Shown piece by piece: positions 16,415 to 24,062 of a DNA stretch of 43,085 nucleotides (position 1 is the first letter of the stretch; each line of letters opens with the position of its first letter). The notes under the pieces are model-generated. The model had not been told where the DNA came from. It searched no databases and was given only the letters and a program-made list of their open reading frames with translations. Both the position numbers and the translations under genes were made by a program. The stretch spans positions 1 to 43,085 of the forward strand of contig JAILKG010000281.1 of assembly GCA_024693915.1 (NCBI GenBank), read 5' to 3'. The stretch is from Treponema sp. GTDB taxonomy: Bacteria > Spirochaetota > Spirochaetia > Treponematales > Treponemataceae.

Positions 16415-18151
16415 ATGGCAAAAACTTTTGACGACAAAAAAATCATCTACACAATGGACAGAGTTTCCCGTGCTTACGGAACAAAGGTTGTTTTAAAAGA
16501 TATAAGCATTTCTTATTATTACGGGGCAAAAATTGGTGTGCTTGGTGCTAATGGCGCCGGAAAATCATCTCTTTTTAAGATTCTGGCAGGAATCGATAAG
16601 GATTTTACAGGAGAAACAACTCTGGCTCCGGGATACACAATCGGCTATCTTGAGCAGGAACCATACCTTGAACCTGGAAAAACTGTAATGGAAGTTGTAA
16701 AAGAGGGCGTAAAGGAAATTACAGACCTTCTTGAAGAATTTGACAAAATTAACGAAGCATTTGGTGACCCGGATGCAGATATTGATAAACTCTGCACCCG
16801 CCAGGGTGAAGTTCAGGAAAAACTGGACGCTCTTGACGCATGGAATCTTGATAACAATCTTGAACTGGCTATGGATGCTCTCCGCTGTCCGCCAAGCGAT
16901 CAGGTGGTAGACGTACTTTCCGGAGGTGAACGCCGCCGAGTTGCCCTCTGCCGCCTTCTTCTTCAGAAACCGGATATCCTGCTTTTGGACGAACCTACCA
17001 ACCACCTGGACGCAGAAACTGTTGCCTGGCTTGAAAAGCACCTCCACGATTATCCGGGAACTGTTATTGCCATTACCCACGACCGCTACTTCCTTGATGA
17101 AGTTGCAGGCTGGATTCTGGAACTTGACCGCGGTGAAGGCTTTCCTTTTAAGGGAAATTATTCCAGCTGGCTTGAACAGAAGAATCAGCGTCTTGCACTT
17201 GAAAGCAAAAACGAATCTGCCCGCCAGAAGGAAATCCAGAGAGAACTTGAATGGATTCACATGGGCGCTAAAGGACGCCAGGCTAAGCACAAGGAACACA
17301 TTACCCGCTATAATGAACTTATGAGTCAGGAAGCAAAAAAGCAGCTTAAAGATACCCAGATAAGTATTCCTGCCGGGCCACGTCTTGGCGGGCAGGTTAT
17401 TGACCTGGAAGGAGTTTCAAAATCCTTTGGCGACAAGCTTTTGTTCGACAACCTGAGTGTTCACATTCCTGCCGGTGCAATCGTTGGTATTGTAGGACCA
17501 AATGGCGCCGGAAAAACAACACTTTTCAAGATGATTGCGGATGCCGCTGGTTTTGAAAATGGAGAAAAGCCTGATTCAGGAACAATCAAAGTTGGTTCAA
17601 CTGTAAAACTGGTTTATGTAGACCAGATGAGAAGCGGTCTTGATCCAAATAAAACAGTATATGAAACTTTAGGCGGCGGCGCCGATATGATTAAGCTTGG
17701 TGCTGTGGACGAAAAGGGCCGGGCTCTGGAAGGCGGTGTTCGTGAAGTTAATGCCCATGCCTACTGCGGCTGGTTCAACTTTGCCGGTGCAGACCAGAAC
17801 AAAAAGGTCAGCGTACTTTCCGGTGGAGAGAAGAACCGCCTGAATCTGGGTATGATGTTAAAGGAAGCAGGAAACGTTCTTTTGTTCGACGAACCTACAA
17901 ATGACCTTGATGTTCAGACTGTTCGTGCTCTGGAAGAAGCTCTTGAAGATTTTGCCGGCTGTGCCATGGTTGTAAGCCATGACCGCTGGTTCCTGGACAG
18001 AATTTGTACCCACATCCTGGCATTTGAAAACAATTCTGAAGTCCGTTTCTTTGAAGGAAACTGGTCAGAATATGCTGAATGGAAGATGAAGGAATTCGGA
18101 GAAGAAGCCGGAGTTCCAAAGAGAACTGTATACAGAAAACTTTCCAGATAG
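16415..18151 (+). CDS. ettA: EttA: energy-dependent translational throttle, ABC-F ATPase
   Basis: 578-residue soluble ABC-F protein with two ATPase domains and no membrane span. Domain 1: Walker A GANGAGKS at 44-51, signature LSGGERRR, Walker B LLLDEPTNHLD. Domain 2: GPNGAGKTT, LSGGEKNR, LLFDEPTNDLD. The inter-domain linker contains WIHMGAKGRQAKHKEH, typical of EttA, which binds the ribosomal E site and restrains initiation when ADP is high. The start has AAGGAG. It is divergent from the TPM unit; a weak -10 candidate TATAAT lies at 16357-16362. It is followed by the PspC gene 60 bases on, without a terminator. Confidence 0.96.
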   Translation: MAKTFDDKKIIYTMDRVSRAYGTKVVLKDISISYYYGAKIGVLGANGAGKSSLFKILAGIDKDFTGETTLAPGYTIGYLEQEPYLEPGKTVMEVVKEGVKEITDLLEEFDKINEAFGDPDADIDKLCTRQGEVQEKLDALDAWNLDNNLELAMDALRCPPSDQVVDVLSGGERRRVALCRLLLQKPDILLLDEPTNHLDAETVAWLEKHLHDYPGTVIAITHDRYFLDEVAGWILELDRGEGFPFKGNYSSWLEQKNQRLALESKNESARQKEIQRELEWIHMGAKGRQAKHKEHITRYNELMSQEAKKQLKDTQISIPAGPRLGGQVIDLEGVSKSFGDKLLFDNLSVHIPAGAIVGIVGPNGAGKTTLFKMIADAAGFENGEKPDSGTIKVGSTVKLVYVDQMRSGLDPNKTVYETLGGGADMIKLGAVDEKGRALEGGVREVNAHAYCGWFNFAGADQNKKVSVLSGGEKNRLNLGMMLKEAGNVLLFDEPTNDLDVQTVRALEEALEDFAGCAMVVSHDRWFLDRICTHILAFENNSEVRFFEGNWSEYAEWKMKEFGEEAGVPKRTVYRKLSR

Positions 18152-18158
18152 AAAATCA

Positions 18159-18193
18159 GGAAGCAGCGGGGTTTAAGCAGCCTGACTGCTTCC
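18159..18193 (+). promoter_or_regulatory. Hairpin in the PspC-gene leader
   Basis: GGAAGCAG pairs with CTGCTTCC just before the ribosome-binding site AAGGAGGG. The preceding AATCAGGAAGCAGC is identical to 14 bases in the leader of the BAX-inhibitor gene (5641-5654). Confidence 0.6.
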
Positions 18194-18211
18194 TTAAGGA
18201 GGGATAATTTT

Positions 18212-18514
18212 ATGGAAAAAAAACTATATCGTTCAAAAGACAAAAAAATCGCAGGCGTATGCAGCGGAATTGCAGAATACTTTGATATAGATCCTACAAT
18301 CGTTCGCATTTTGTGGGTTCTTTTTGTGCTTGCTGGCGGAAGCGGAATTCTCATCTACATTATCATGGCATTTATTGTTCCTGAAAAGCCGGCCAGCATT
18401 GAAAAAAAAGAATCCGGGGAAGCTTCTTCAGAAGGCTCTTCTTCTGCAGCAGGTGATAACTGGCAGGCTCAAAAAGAAAGTGCTCAGGAAACTGAAGCCC
18501 ATACCAGCGAATAA
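18212..18514 (+). CDS. PspC-domain membrane protein
   Basis: 100 residues. A PspC domain fills the first 62: 'LYRSKDKKIAGVCSGIAEYFDIDPT' then a hydrophobic span 'ILWVLFVLAGGSGILIYIIMAF'. The tail is a polar Ser/Glu-rich stretch. PspC proteins sense or relay envelope stress at the inner membrane in the phage-shock response. No pspA or pspB is in the window. The start has a strong AAGGAGGG. It lies between ettA and a HAD phosphatase, probably in one transcript, and its leader has a hairpin like that of the BAX-inhibitor gene. Domain assignment is firm; function in this organism is inferred. Confidence 0.93.
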   Translation: MEKKLYRSKDKKIAGVCSGIAEYFDIDPTIVRILWVLFVLAGGSGILIYIIMAFIVPEKPASIEKKESGEASSEGSSSAAGDNWQAQKESAQETEAHTSE

Positions 18515-18531
18515 AAATAAGAAGCTTATAA

Positions 18532-19194
18532 ATGAATAATTTAAACTACTCTGTGGCAATTTTTGATATGGACGGCACAATTCTTGATACTTTAGAGGAT
18601 TTGTCCACCGCCATAAACAAAGCCCTGGTTGAAAATTCTTTGCCGGAAAGAAGCATTGAAGAAGTGAAGGGCTTTGTTGGGAACGGCCTTTACAAGCTTG
18701 TAGAAAGAGCTGTGCCTGCCTCTTCTTCTGATGAAGTTAAAAAGGCAGTTTTTAAAAACTTTAATGATTATTATGCCCTTCATTCTTCGGAAAAGACAAA
18801 GCCTTATCCTGGAATTGTGGAACTTTTGAAAAAACTAAAGGAGGGCGGCGTCAAAATTGCGGTCTGTTCAAATAAGCCTGACTACGCCGTTCAGGAATTG
18901 TGCAATATACATTTTCCCTCTCTTTTTGACGCCGCCCTGGGTGCAAAGGATAAAGAGCATGTAAAACCCTGCCCGGATGCGGTAAACAGAATCCTCGAAA
19001 AACTGGATATCCCTGCAAGTGAGGCAGTTTACATTGGAGATTCCGAAGTGGATATTCAGACGGCTGAGAATGCGGGAACAGCCTGTATTTCGGTTTGCTG
19101 GGGTTTTAAAAGCCGTGAATTTCTGGTTCAGAATGGAGCAAAATGCATTGTAAATTCTGCAGAAGAGCTTTCCTTTTTGCTTTTGGGATGCTAG
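18532..19194 (+). CDS. gph: HAD-family phosphatase, phosphoglycolate-phosphatase-like
   Basis: 220-residue soluble HAD hydrolase with an alpha-helical cap. Motifs: FDMDGTILDT at the N-terminus, motif II CSNKPD, the Lys in 'KPCPDA', and motif IV GDSEVDIQTA. This pattern fits phosphoglycolate phosphatase, which clears 2-phosphoglycolate, but pyrophosphatase PpaX or another small phosphate ester hydrolase is possible. It starts 17 bases after the PspC stop; a ribosome-binding site is weak (AAGAAG). It probably shares the ettA-pspC transcript. Length and motifs are complete. Confidence 0.87.
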   Translation: MNNLNYSVAIFDMDGTILDTLEDLSTAINKALVENSLPERSIEEVKGFVGNGLYKLVERAVPASSSDEVKKAVFKNFNDYYALHSSEKTKPYPGIVELLKKLKEGGVKIAVCSNKPDYAVQELCNIHFPSLFDAALGAKDKEHVKPCPDAVNRILEKLDIPASEAVYIGDSEVDIQTAENAGTACISVCWGFKSREFLVQNGAKCIVNSAEELSFLLLGC

Positions 19195-19292
19195 CTGATT
19201 TTGGTTTTTTATATAGAACAAAAAAAACGGCCTTAAGTCTGGGAAGAAAAACTTTTTGACAAAAACAGGCCGGGCAAGGATTGGAAGGGGGC

Positions 19293-19451
19293 GGGGGCTG
19301 TCCAATAATTTGAATGTCTATGGTCATTGTGTTTCGACAGGCTCAACAACCAAGGCTCTCGAAATAATCATGTGTACAAAAGATGGTGGTTGCTTCGCGC
19401 CTTCGGACGAGAACCTCAACCACCACAATTAGTACTTTTTGGACAGCCCCC
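19293..19451. repeat. 159-bp element with 13-bp terminal inverted repeats and internal hairpins
   Basis: GGGGGCTGTCCAA (19293-19305) and TTGGACAGCCCCC (19439-19451) are perfect inverted copies. Between them are TTTCGA/TCGAAA arms and TGGTGGTTG/CAACCACCA arms. The left arm's TTTCGACAGGCTCAACAACC resembles REP-type intergenic palindromes seen in many bacteria. A further stem (GTAGCAG/CTGCTAC around GCACTTGTGC) follows. No transposase. The whole gap 19195-19572 is non-coding; the ORF track's extension of the peptidase into it is not supported. Confidence 0.65.
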
Positions 19452-19572
19452 AGCCGTAGCAGGACATGCACTTGTGCAGGTTCTGCTACCGACCGCTAGG
19501 GTAGCCCTGGAAAGCCTTTGGGAAGAAAAGCTTCCCCCAAAAAATGAAAAAAAAGAAAATTGGAGATATATT

Positions 19573-20997
19573 ATGGCAAAGACTAAAAAAAAGAGCGGAA
19601 AAGCTTTTTACGGTGAAAATCTTGTAGAAAATTACAAGGATTTTTTGAACAATGGAAAAACTGAGCGTGAGTGCGTTGCCCAGATTATTGAAGGAGCAGA
19701 AGCCTGCGGTTTTAAAAATATTGCTGAATGCAAAAAACTTAAAGCTGGAGACAAGGTTTATGTTCAGAAAATGAACAAGGCAATTGCGCTTTTTGTGATT
19801 GGCTCTGGAGATATTGCAGATGGAATGAACATTTTAGGTGCTCATATCGATTCTCCTCGTCTGGATGCAAAACAGAATCCGATTTACGAAAAGGATTTTG
19901 TGACTTATCTGAACACTCATTATTATGGCGGAATAAAAAAATATCAGTGGGTAACTCTGCCTCTGGCAATTCACGGTGTAATCTGCAAGGCTGACGGCAC
20001 TGTGGTAAAAGTAAATGTTGGCGAAGATGAAGGTGATCCGGTTTTCTGTATTTCTGACATTCTGCCTCACTTGGCTCAGGATCAGATGAAAAAAGCTGGT
20101 TCTGATATCGTAAAGGGTGAAGATCTGGACGTAATCATCGGTTCAATCAAGCCTAGTAAAAAAGAAGAAAAAGCCGAAGACGAAGATAAAAAAGACAAGA
20201 AAAAGAGGAAAGAAGAAAAACTTACAAGCAAAAAAATCATCCTTAAGCTTTTGAAGGAAAAATACGGAATTGAGGAAAAAGACCTTGAATCCGCAGAGCT
20301 GGAAATTGTTCCTGCAGGTAAGGCTCGTGACTGCGGATTTGACCGTTCTCTGGTTCTGGGTTATGGCCAGGACGACCGTTCCTGCGCCTTTACTTCTTTT
20401 GCGGCTCTTATGGACGCCTGTGCTGAAGGCCTGAGCGCACCAATCCGCACAAGCTGCTGTCTCTGCGTGGACAAAGAGGAAATTGGTTCTGTGGGAGCAA
20501 CGGGAATGGGTTCTCACTTCTTTGAAAATGCGGTTGCAGAAGTTGTAAGCCGTCTTCAGACAATTTACAGTGAGTTGAGCTTGCGCCGCTGTCTTTCCAA
20601 CAGCTATATGCTTTCAAGCGATGTAAATGCCGCTTTTGATCCTATGAATCCAGGCCTTTACGACAAAGACAACGCTTCCTTCCTGGGTGGTGGACTTGTC
20701 TTTAACAAATATACTGGTTCCCGGGGAAAGTCCGGGGCAAGCGACGCCAATCCTGAATTTATTGCAAAACTTCGCGGCTGTATGAACCGGGCTGAAGTTT
20801 TGTATCAGATGGCTGAACTGGGAAGAGTTGACCAGGGTGGTGGCGGAACTATCGCTTATCTTGCGGCAAAATATGGAATGAACGTAATTGATGCCGGCGT
20901 TTCAGTTTTGAGCATGCACGCTCCATGGGAATTGACCGCCGCCAGTGATATTCAGCAGGCCTATAATGGTTACAGAGCCTTTTTGACTCTCTGCTAG
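19573..20997 (+). CDS. M18-family aminopeptidase
   Basis: About 474 residues, soluble, dinuclear-zinc aminopeptidase that removes N-terminal residues (often acidic) from peptides. Metal ligands and catalytic residues are in AHIDSPRLD, the 'DKEEIGSVGATG' block and SSDVNAAFDP. The start is set at ATG 19573, preceded by GGAG seven bases upstream. The ORF-track start at 19327 would translate the structured repeat region and has no homologous character. A Lys/Glu-rich insert (KKEEKAEDEDKKDKKKRK) near residues 200-215 is probably a surface loop. Terminator at 21073 follows. The enzyme family is firm. Confidence 0.94.
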   Translation: MAKTKKKSGKAFYGENLVENYKDFLNNGKTERECVAQIIEGAEACGFKNIAECKKLKAGDKVYVQKMNKAIALFVIGSGDIADGMNILGAHIDSPRLDAKQNPIYEKDFVTYLNTHYYGGIKKYQWVTLPLAIHGVICKADGTVVKVNVGEDEGDPVFCISDILPHLAQDQMKKAGSDIVKGEDLDVIIGSIKPSKKEEKAEDEDKKDKKKRKEEKLTSKKIILKLLKEKYGIEEKDLESAELEIVPAGKARDCGFDRSLVLGYGQDDRSCAFTSFAALMDACAEGLSAPIRTSCCLCVDKEEIGSVGATGMGSHFFENAVAEVVSRLQTIYSELSLRRCLSNSYMLSSDVNAAFDPMNPGLYDKDNASFLGGGLVFNKYTGSRGKSGASDANPEFIAKLRGCMNRAEVLYQMAELGRVDQGGGGTIAYLAAKYGMNVIDAGVSVLSMHAPWELTAASDIQQAYNGYRAFLTLC

Positions 20998-21072
20998 ACT
21001 TTGCGGGAAGTGCAGGAAGATATTTTATTCGGGTTTTGCACGATGTTTTGCAGCTAAAAATTGTTTTTTTAG

Positions 21073-21105
21073 GCGGGTGCTCTTTTAAGAGCCCCCGCTT
21101 TTTTT
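21073..21105 (+). terminator. Terminator after the M18 peptidase gene
   Basis: GCGGG-T-GCTCTT pairs with AAGAGC-C-CCCGC, one mismatch, followed by seven T. Confidence 0.85.
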
Positions 21106-21145
21106 ATAGTCGGCGAGATGTATCGCAAAACTGGGCATAAATAGA

Positions 21146-21187
21146 GCGTTTTTTGGACCCTGGTACGCAGACCTAACCATTTTTTTT
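21146..21187 (+). repeat. Second copy of the interspersed terminator-like repeat
   Basis: GCGTTTTTTGG..., TGGT-ACGCAGACCTA-ACCA and eight T. It corresponds to the minus strand of 8285-8330. The loop sequence is better conserved than the stem. Confidence 0.6.
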
Positions 21188-21255
21188 GCAGCTTACTTAT
21201 AAAGCGCTTGACCTGCTATTCCAGGCATATGCTCTCTTTAATTTTTTGCACCTAC

Positions 21256-21284
21256 TTGAAAATCTCTTGTTAAAAATCTATTAT
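21256..21284 (+). promoter_or_regulatory. Promoter of the 179-residue gene, leaderless configuration
   Basis: TTGAAA (21256-21261), a 17-base spacer and TATTAT (21279-21284), then five bases to ATG 21290. No ribosome-binding site. Confidence 0.75.
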
Positions 21285-21289
21285 ACGGT

Positions 21290-21829
21290 ATGGCTAATTC
21301 AGAAAAGATTAAAAGCTTGATACAGGAATTCGTTGATGCTGATACGATAAATGCTGTTGAAAGTTTTGCGCAGAATAAAGAAAATGACAATAAAGATGCT
21401 GATTTAATAGCAAAAATGTTCGGATACAGCTTGAGCGGAAGTTTTTCTTCTTCTTCTGAAGATGAACAGAAAAAGCAGGTTATCAGTTTTAAGAATAATC
21501 TTAAACTTTTGATTCAGAAAACATGGGTTGAAAAAGACGATGTAACCTTAAAAGAAGAAATCCTTGGTCGTCTTGAAGATTTAGACTGCGGTCAAGGAAA
21601 ATGGAAAGAAGTTTATACAGAATTTTTGACCATAATCGGAAGTTCGGTATATCTGATGTTCGGTCAGCAGACAAAATCCGATGATTTTGGAGAGTATTCA
21701 CTCAGAATTGATCCTGAATTTGGTATTTTCTGGTGGTTCATAAAAAGTCTGCCCGAAAAAGCAGAATGGTCTGATGAAAAATGTCGTAATGCCGTTCTGC
21801 TTGGAATGTATTTCCTTGCAAATTACTAG
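21290..21829 (+). CDS. Hypothetical protein, 179 residues
   Basis: I do not recognise the family. The product is soluble, acidic and mostly helical by composition, with no signal peptide, membrane span, Cys pair or nucleotide motif. Features are a Ser/Glu-rich patch (SGSFSSSSEDEQKK) near residue 50 and an aromatic stretch 'FGIFWWFIKSLP' near the C-terminus. Codon use matches the neighbours. It has its own promoter (leaderless type) and its own terminator, so it is a stand-alone unit between the peptidase and the proline genes. The regular promoter and terminator support it as a real gene. Confidence 0.8.
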   Translation: MANSEKIKSLIQEFVDADTINAVESFAQNKENDNKDADLIAKMFGYSLSGSFSSSSEDEQKKQVISFKNNLKLLIQKTWVEKDDVTLKEEILGRLEDLDCGQGKWKEVYTEFLTIIGSSVYLMFGQQTKSDDFGEYSLRIDPEFGIFWWFIKSLPEKAEWSDEKCRNAVLLGMYFLANY

Positions 21830-21840
21830 TTTTTTATATA

Positions 21841-21877
21841 AGGCCGGAGCTTTTAAGGGTTCCGGCTTATTTTTTTA
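21841..21877 (+). terminator. Terminator after the 179-residue gene
   Basis: GCCGGA pairs with TCCGGC around a TTTTAA-containing loop, followed by TTATTTTTTT. Confidence 0.8.
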
Positions 21878-21922
21878 TGGGATTGGATTTACCGGCTCAA
21901 AAAGTGAAAGATAGAGGAAAAT

Positions 21923-23239
21923 ATGAGTTTGGAAGAAAGTTATAAGATTTTACGGAAGGGTGCAGAAGTTCTTGCCCTGCAGAATGCTCAGACCAAAAAC
22001 AGAGTTTTGAAAATTGTAAAAGAAGCGCTGGATAAAAACCGCCAGAAAATTCTTGCAGAGAATGCAAAGGATGTAAAAAGAGCCCGGGATGCTGGTGTAA
22101 AGGATTCTCTGGTGGACAGGCTCTCCCTGGATGACAAAAAAATCAACGGAATTTTGGAAAGCATGGATGTGGTTATCGCACAGACTGACCCCATCGGTGA
22201 AGAAGTTGCCGGCTGGAAAACTCCAAACGGTCTTTGCATCAGGCAGGTGCGTGTACCTATTGGAGTGGTTGGTATTATTTACGAAAGCCGCCCTAATGTT
22301 ACCGTTGATGCTTTCTGTCTGGCTTATAAAAGCGGAAACTCAATTCTTTTAAGGGGCTCTTCCAGCGCATATGCTTCTAACCGCGCCATTGTGGATGTGA
22401 TTAAGGAAGCTCTGGATAAGGCTGAGGGCGGCGTGCCTGATGCAATCGAGCTTGTTGAAACAAAAGAAGGCGATCACTCTGATGTTGATGCAATTTTGAA
22501 CGCAGTGGGAAAAATTGATGTTGTACTTCCTCGCGGTGGAAAAAAACTGATTCAAAATGTTGTGCAGAATGCCCGTGTACCGGTTATTGAAACTGGAAGT
22601 GGTGTTTGCCATCTTTATGTTGACGAAAGTGCCGATCTTGAAATGGCTGTAACAATTGCCGAAAACGCAAAAATTCAACGCCCTGGAGTTTGCAACGCTA
22701 TTGAATGTATTCTTGTAAACAGAAAAGTTGCAGAGGACTTCTTAGAGCGGCTGGTTGAACGTTTTGCAGGCCGTGTAACTTTCCATGCTGACCCGGAAGC
22801 TCTTACAATTTTGAAGGAAGCCGCCTTAAGGGAAGCAATTGCCCAGAATGCAGAAGAAGGTTCCTCAGGAAAAAATCCTGCTACAAAAATTCTTGCAGCA
22901 AGAGAAGAGGATTTTGGAAACGAATATCTTGATTACGAGTGCTGTGTAAAAATTGTAGATGATGTAAATGAGGCAATTTCTTATATTAATGCTCACAATA
23001 CAAAGCATTCAGAAAGCATCATCACACAGGATATGAAAAATGCCCGCCTTTTCCAGTCAAAGGTGGATGCGGCCTGCGTTTATGTGAATGCTTCAACCCG
23101 TTTTACAGACGGAGGAGAATTTGGTTTTGGCGCAGAACTTGGAATCAGTACCCAGAAACTTCATGCCCGGGGACCAATGGGAATAAAGGCATTAACCACA
23201 ACAAAATATTTAATTGAAGGCGAAGGACAGATAAGATGA
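21923..23239 (+). CDS. proA: Glutamate-5-semialdehyde dehydrogenase ProA
   Basis: 438 residues. Reduces gamma-glutamyl phosphate to glutamate-5-semialdehyde with NADPH, the second step of proline synthesis. The ALDH-type fold is shown by 'RVPIGVVGIIYESRPNVTVDA', the cofactor-binding LRGSSSAYASN, the catalytic Cys in 'RPGVCNAIE' and 'FGFGAELGISTQKLHARGPMG' near the end. The start has AGAGGAA. The stop overlaps the start of proB in ATGA, so the two are translationally coupled. Length is typical. Gene order proA-proB is the reverse of that in E. coli. Confidence 0.97.
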   Translation: MSLEESYKILRKGAEVLALQNAQTKNRVLKIVKEALDKNRQKILAENAKDVKRARDAGVKDSLVDRLSLDDKKINGILESMDVVIAQTDPIGEEVAGWKTPNGLCIRQVRVPIGVVGIIYESRPNVTVDAFCLAYKSGNSILLRGSSSAYASNRAIVDVIKEALDKAEGGVPDAIELVETKEGDHSDVDAILNAVGKIDVVLPRGGKKLIQNVVQNARVPVIETGSGVCHLYVDESADLEMAVTIAENAKIQRPGVCNAIECILVNRKVAEDFLERLVERFAGRVTFHADPEALTILKEAALREAIAQNAEEGSSGKNPATKILAAREEDFGNEYLDYECCVKIVDDVNEAISYINAHNTKHSESIITQDMKNARLFQSKVDAACVYVNASTRFTDGGEFGFGAELGISTQKLHARGPMGIKALTTTKYLIEGEGQIR

Positions 23240-24036
23240 ACGAAGCAATCGCAAAGGCAATTAATTCTGCCAGAAAAATAGTAATTAAAATTGGAAGCAA
23301 TACTCTGGCAAAACCTGATGGAACTCAGAATACTCAGTTTATGGCAAATTTTGCTGCTCAGTGCAAAAAACTTGTGGAGCAGGGAAAGCAGATTGTTGTA
23401 GTTTCTTCCGGTGCTCAGGTTAGCGGAGTTTCTACCCTCAAGGAATGGGCTAGAAAAAAGGACGTGCATTTTCGTCAGGCTCTTTGCGCTATCGGCCAGG
23501 TTGAACTGATGGCTCAGTGGCGAAAGGCTTTTGCTGAACAGTCCCTTCACATCGGTCAGCTGCTTTTTACCAAAGAAGATTTCGAAAATGATCACCGTTC
23601 GCTGAATATCAGAAATACGCTTTTTACTCTTACTGATGAAGGGGTAATTCCTATCATCAACGAAAATGACTCGGTTTCCATTGACGAATTTTCTATTGGT
23701 GACAACGATAACCTTTCCGCCCTCACTTCAATTCTCTGGTCTGCAGATTTGCTGATTCTCTTTAGTGATATTGATGGAATTTTTACTGACAATCCAAAAA
23801 CCAATCCGGATGCTAAACTGATTGAAACAGTGGATGATATTCCTGCTCTGCGTTCAAAAATTAAAATCGGCTCTACAAATGCCTTTGGAACGGGCGGAAT
23901 CGAAACAAAAATTCAGGCCGCTGAAAAAACAACAGTTTACGGAATTCCAGTTGTTCTTGCCAATGGAAGCGAAGAAAATATTCTGGAAAAACTGAGTCTG
24001 GGTCAGGCAAAGGGTACATTGTTTTTGGAGAAATAG
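23236..24036 (+). CDS. proB: Glutamate 5-kinase ProB (no PUA domain)
   Basis: 266 residues. Phosphorylates glutamate to gamma-glutamyl phosphate, the first and usually feedback-controlled step of proline synthesis. The amino-acid-kinase domain is complete: IKIGSNTLA, VVSSGAQVSG, the 'IINENDSVS' motif, GDNDNLSA, SDIDGIFT and 'GSTNAFGTGGIETKIQAA'. The C-terminal PUA domain found in the E. coli enzyme (367 residues) is absent, as in several other bacteria. ATG overlaps the proA stop by four bases (ATGA). 26 bases separate it from the HD-GYP gene. Confidence 0.96.
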   Translation: MNEAIAKAINSARKIVIKIGSNTLAKPDGTQNTQFMANFAAQCKKLVEQGKQIVVVSSGAQVSGVSTLKEWARKKDVHFRQALCAIGQVELMAQWRKAFAEQSLHIGQLLFTKEDFENDHRSLNIRNTLFTLTDEGVIPIINENDSVSIDEFSIGDNDNLSALTSILWSADLLILFSDIDGIFTDNPKTNPDAKLIETVDDIPALRSKIKIGSTNAFGTGGIETKIQAAEKTTVYGIPVVLANGSEENILEKLSLGQAKGTLFLEK

Positions 24037-24053
24037 AAAAGCTGTGCTATAAT
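24025..24053 (+). promoter_or_regulatory. Promoter inside the proB end, driving the HD-GYP gene
   Basis: TTGGAG (24025-24030), a 17-base spacer and TATAAT (24048-24053), nine bases before ATG 24063. There is no ribosome-binding site next to that ATG, so transcription would give a leader of about two or three bases. Confidence 0.6.
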
Positions 24054-24062
24054 TTATGACAC

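Noticed and set aside
19327-19572. ORF-track extension of the M18 peptidase
   Set aside because: It translates the inverted-repeat region, has no family character, and ATG 19573 has its own ribosome-binding site.
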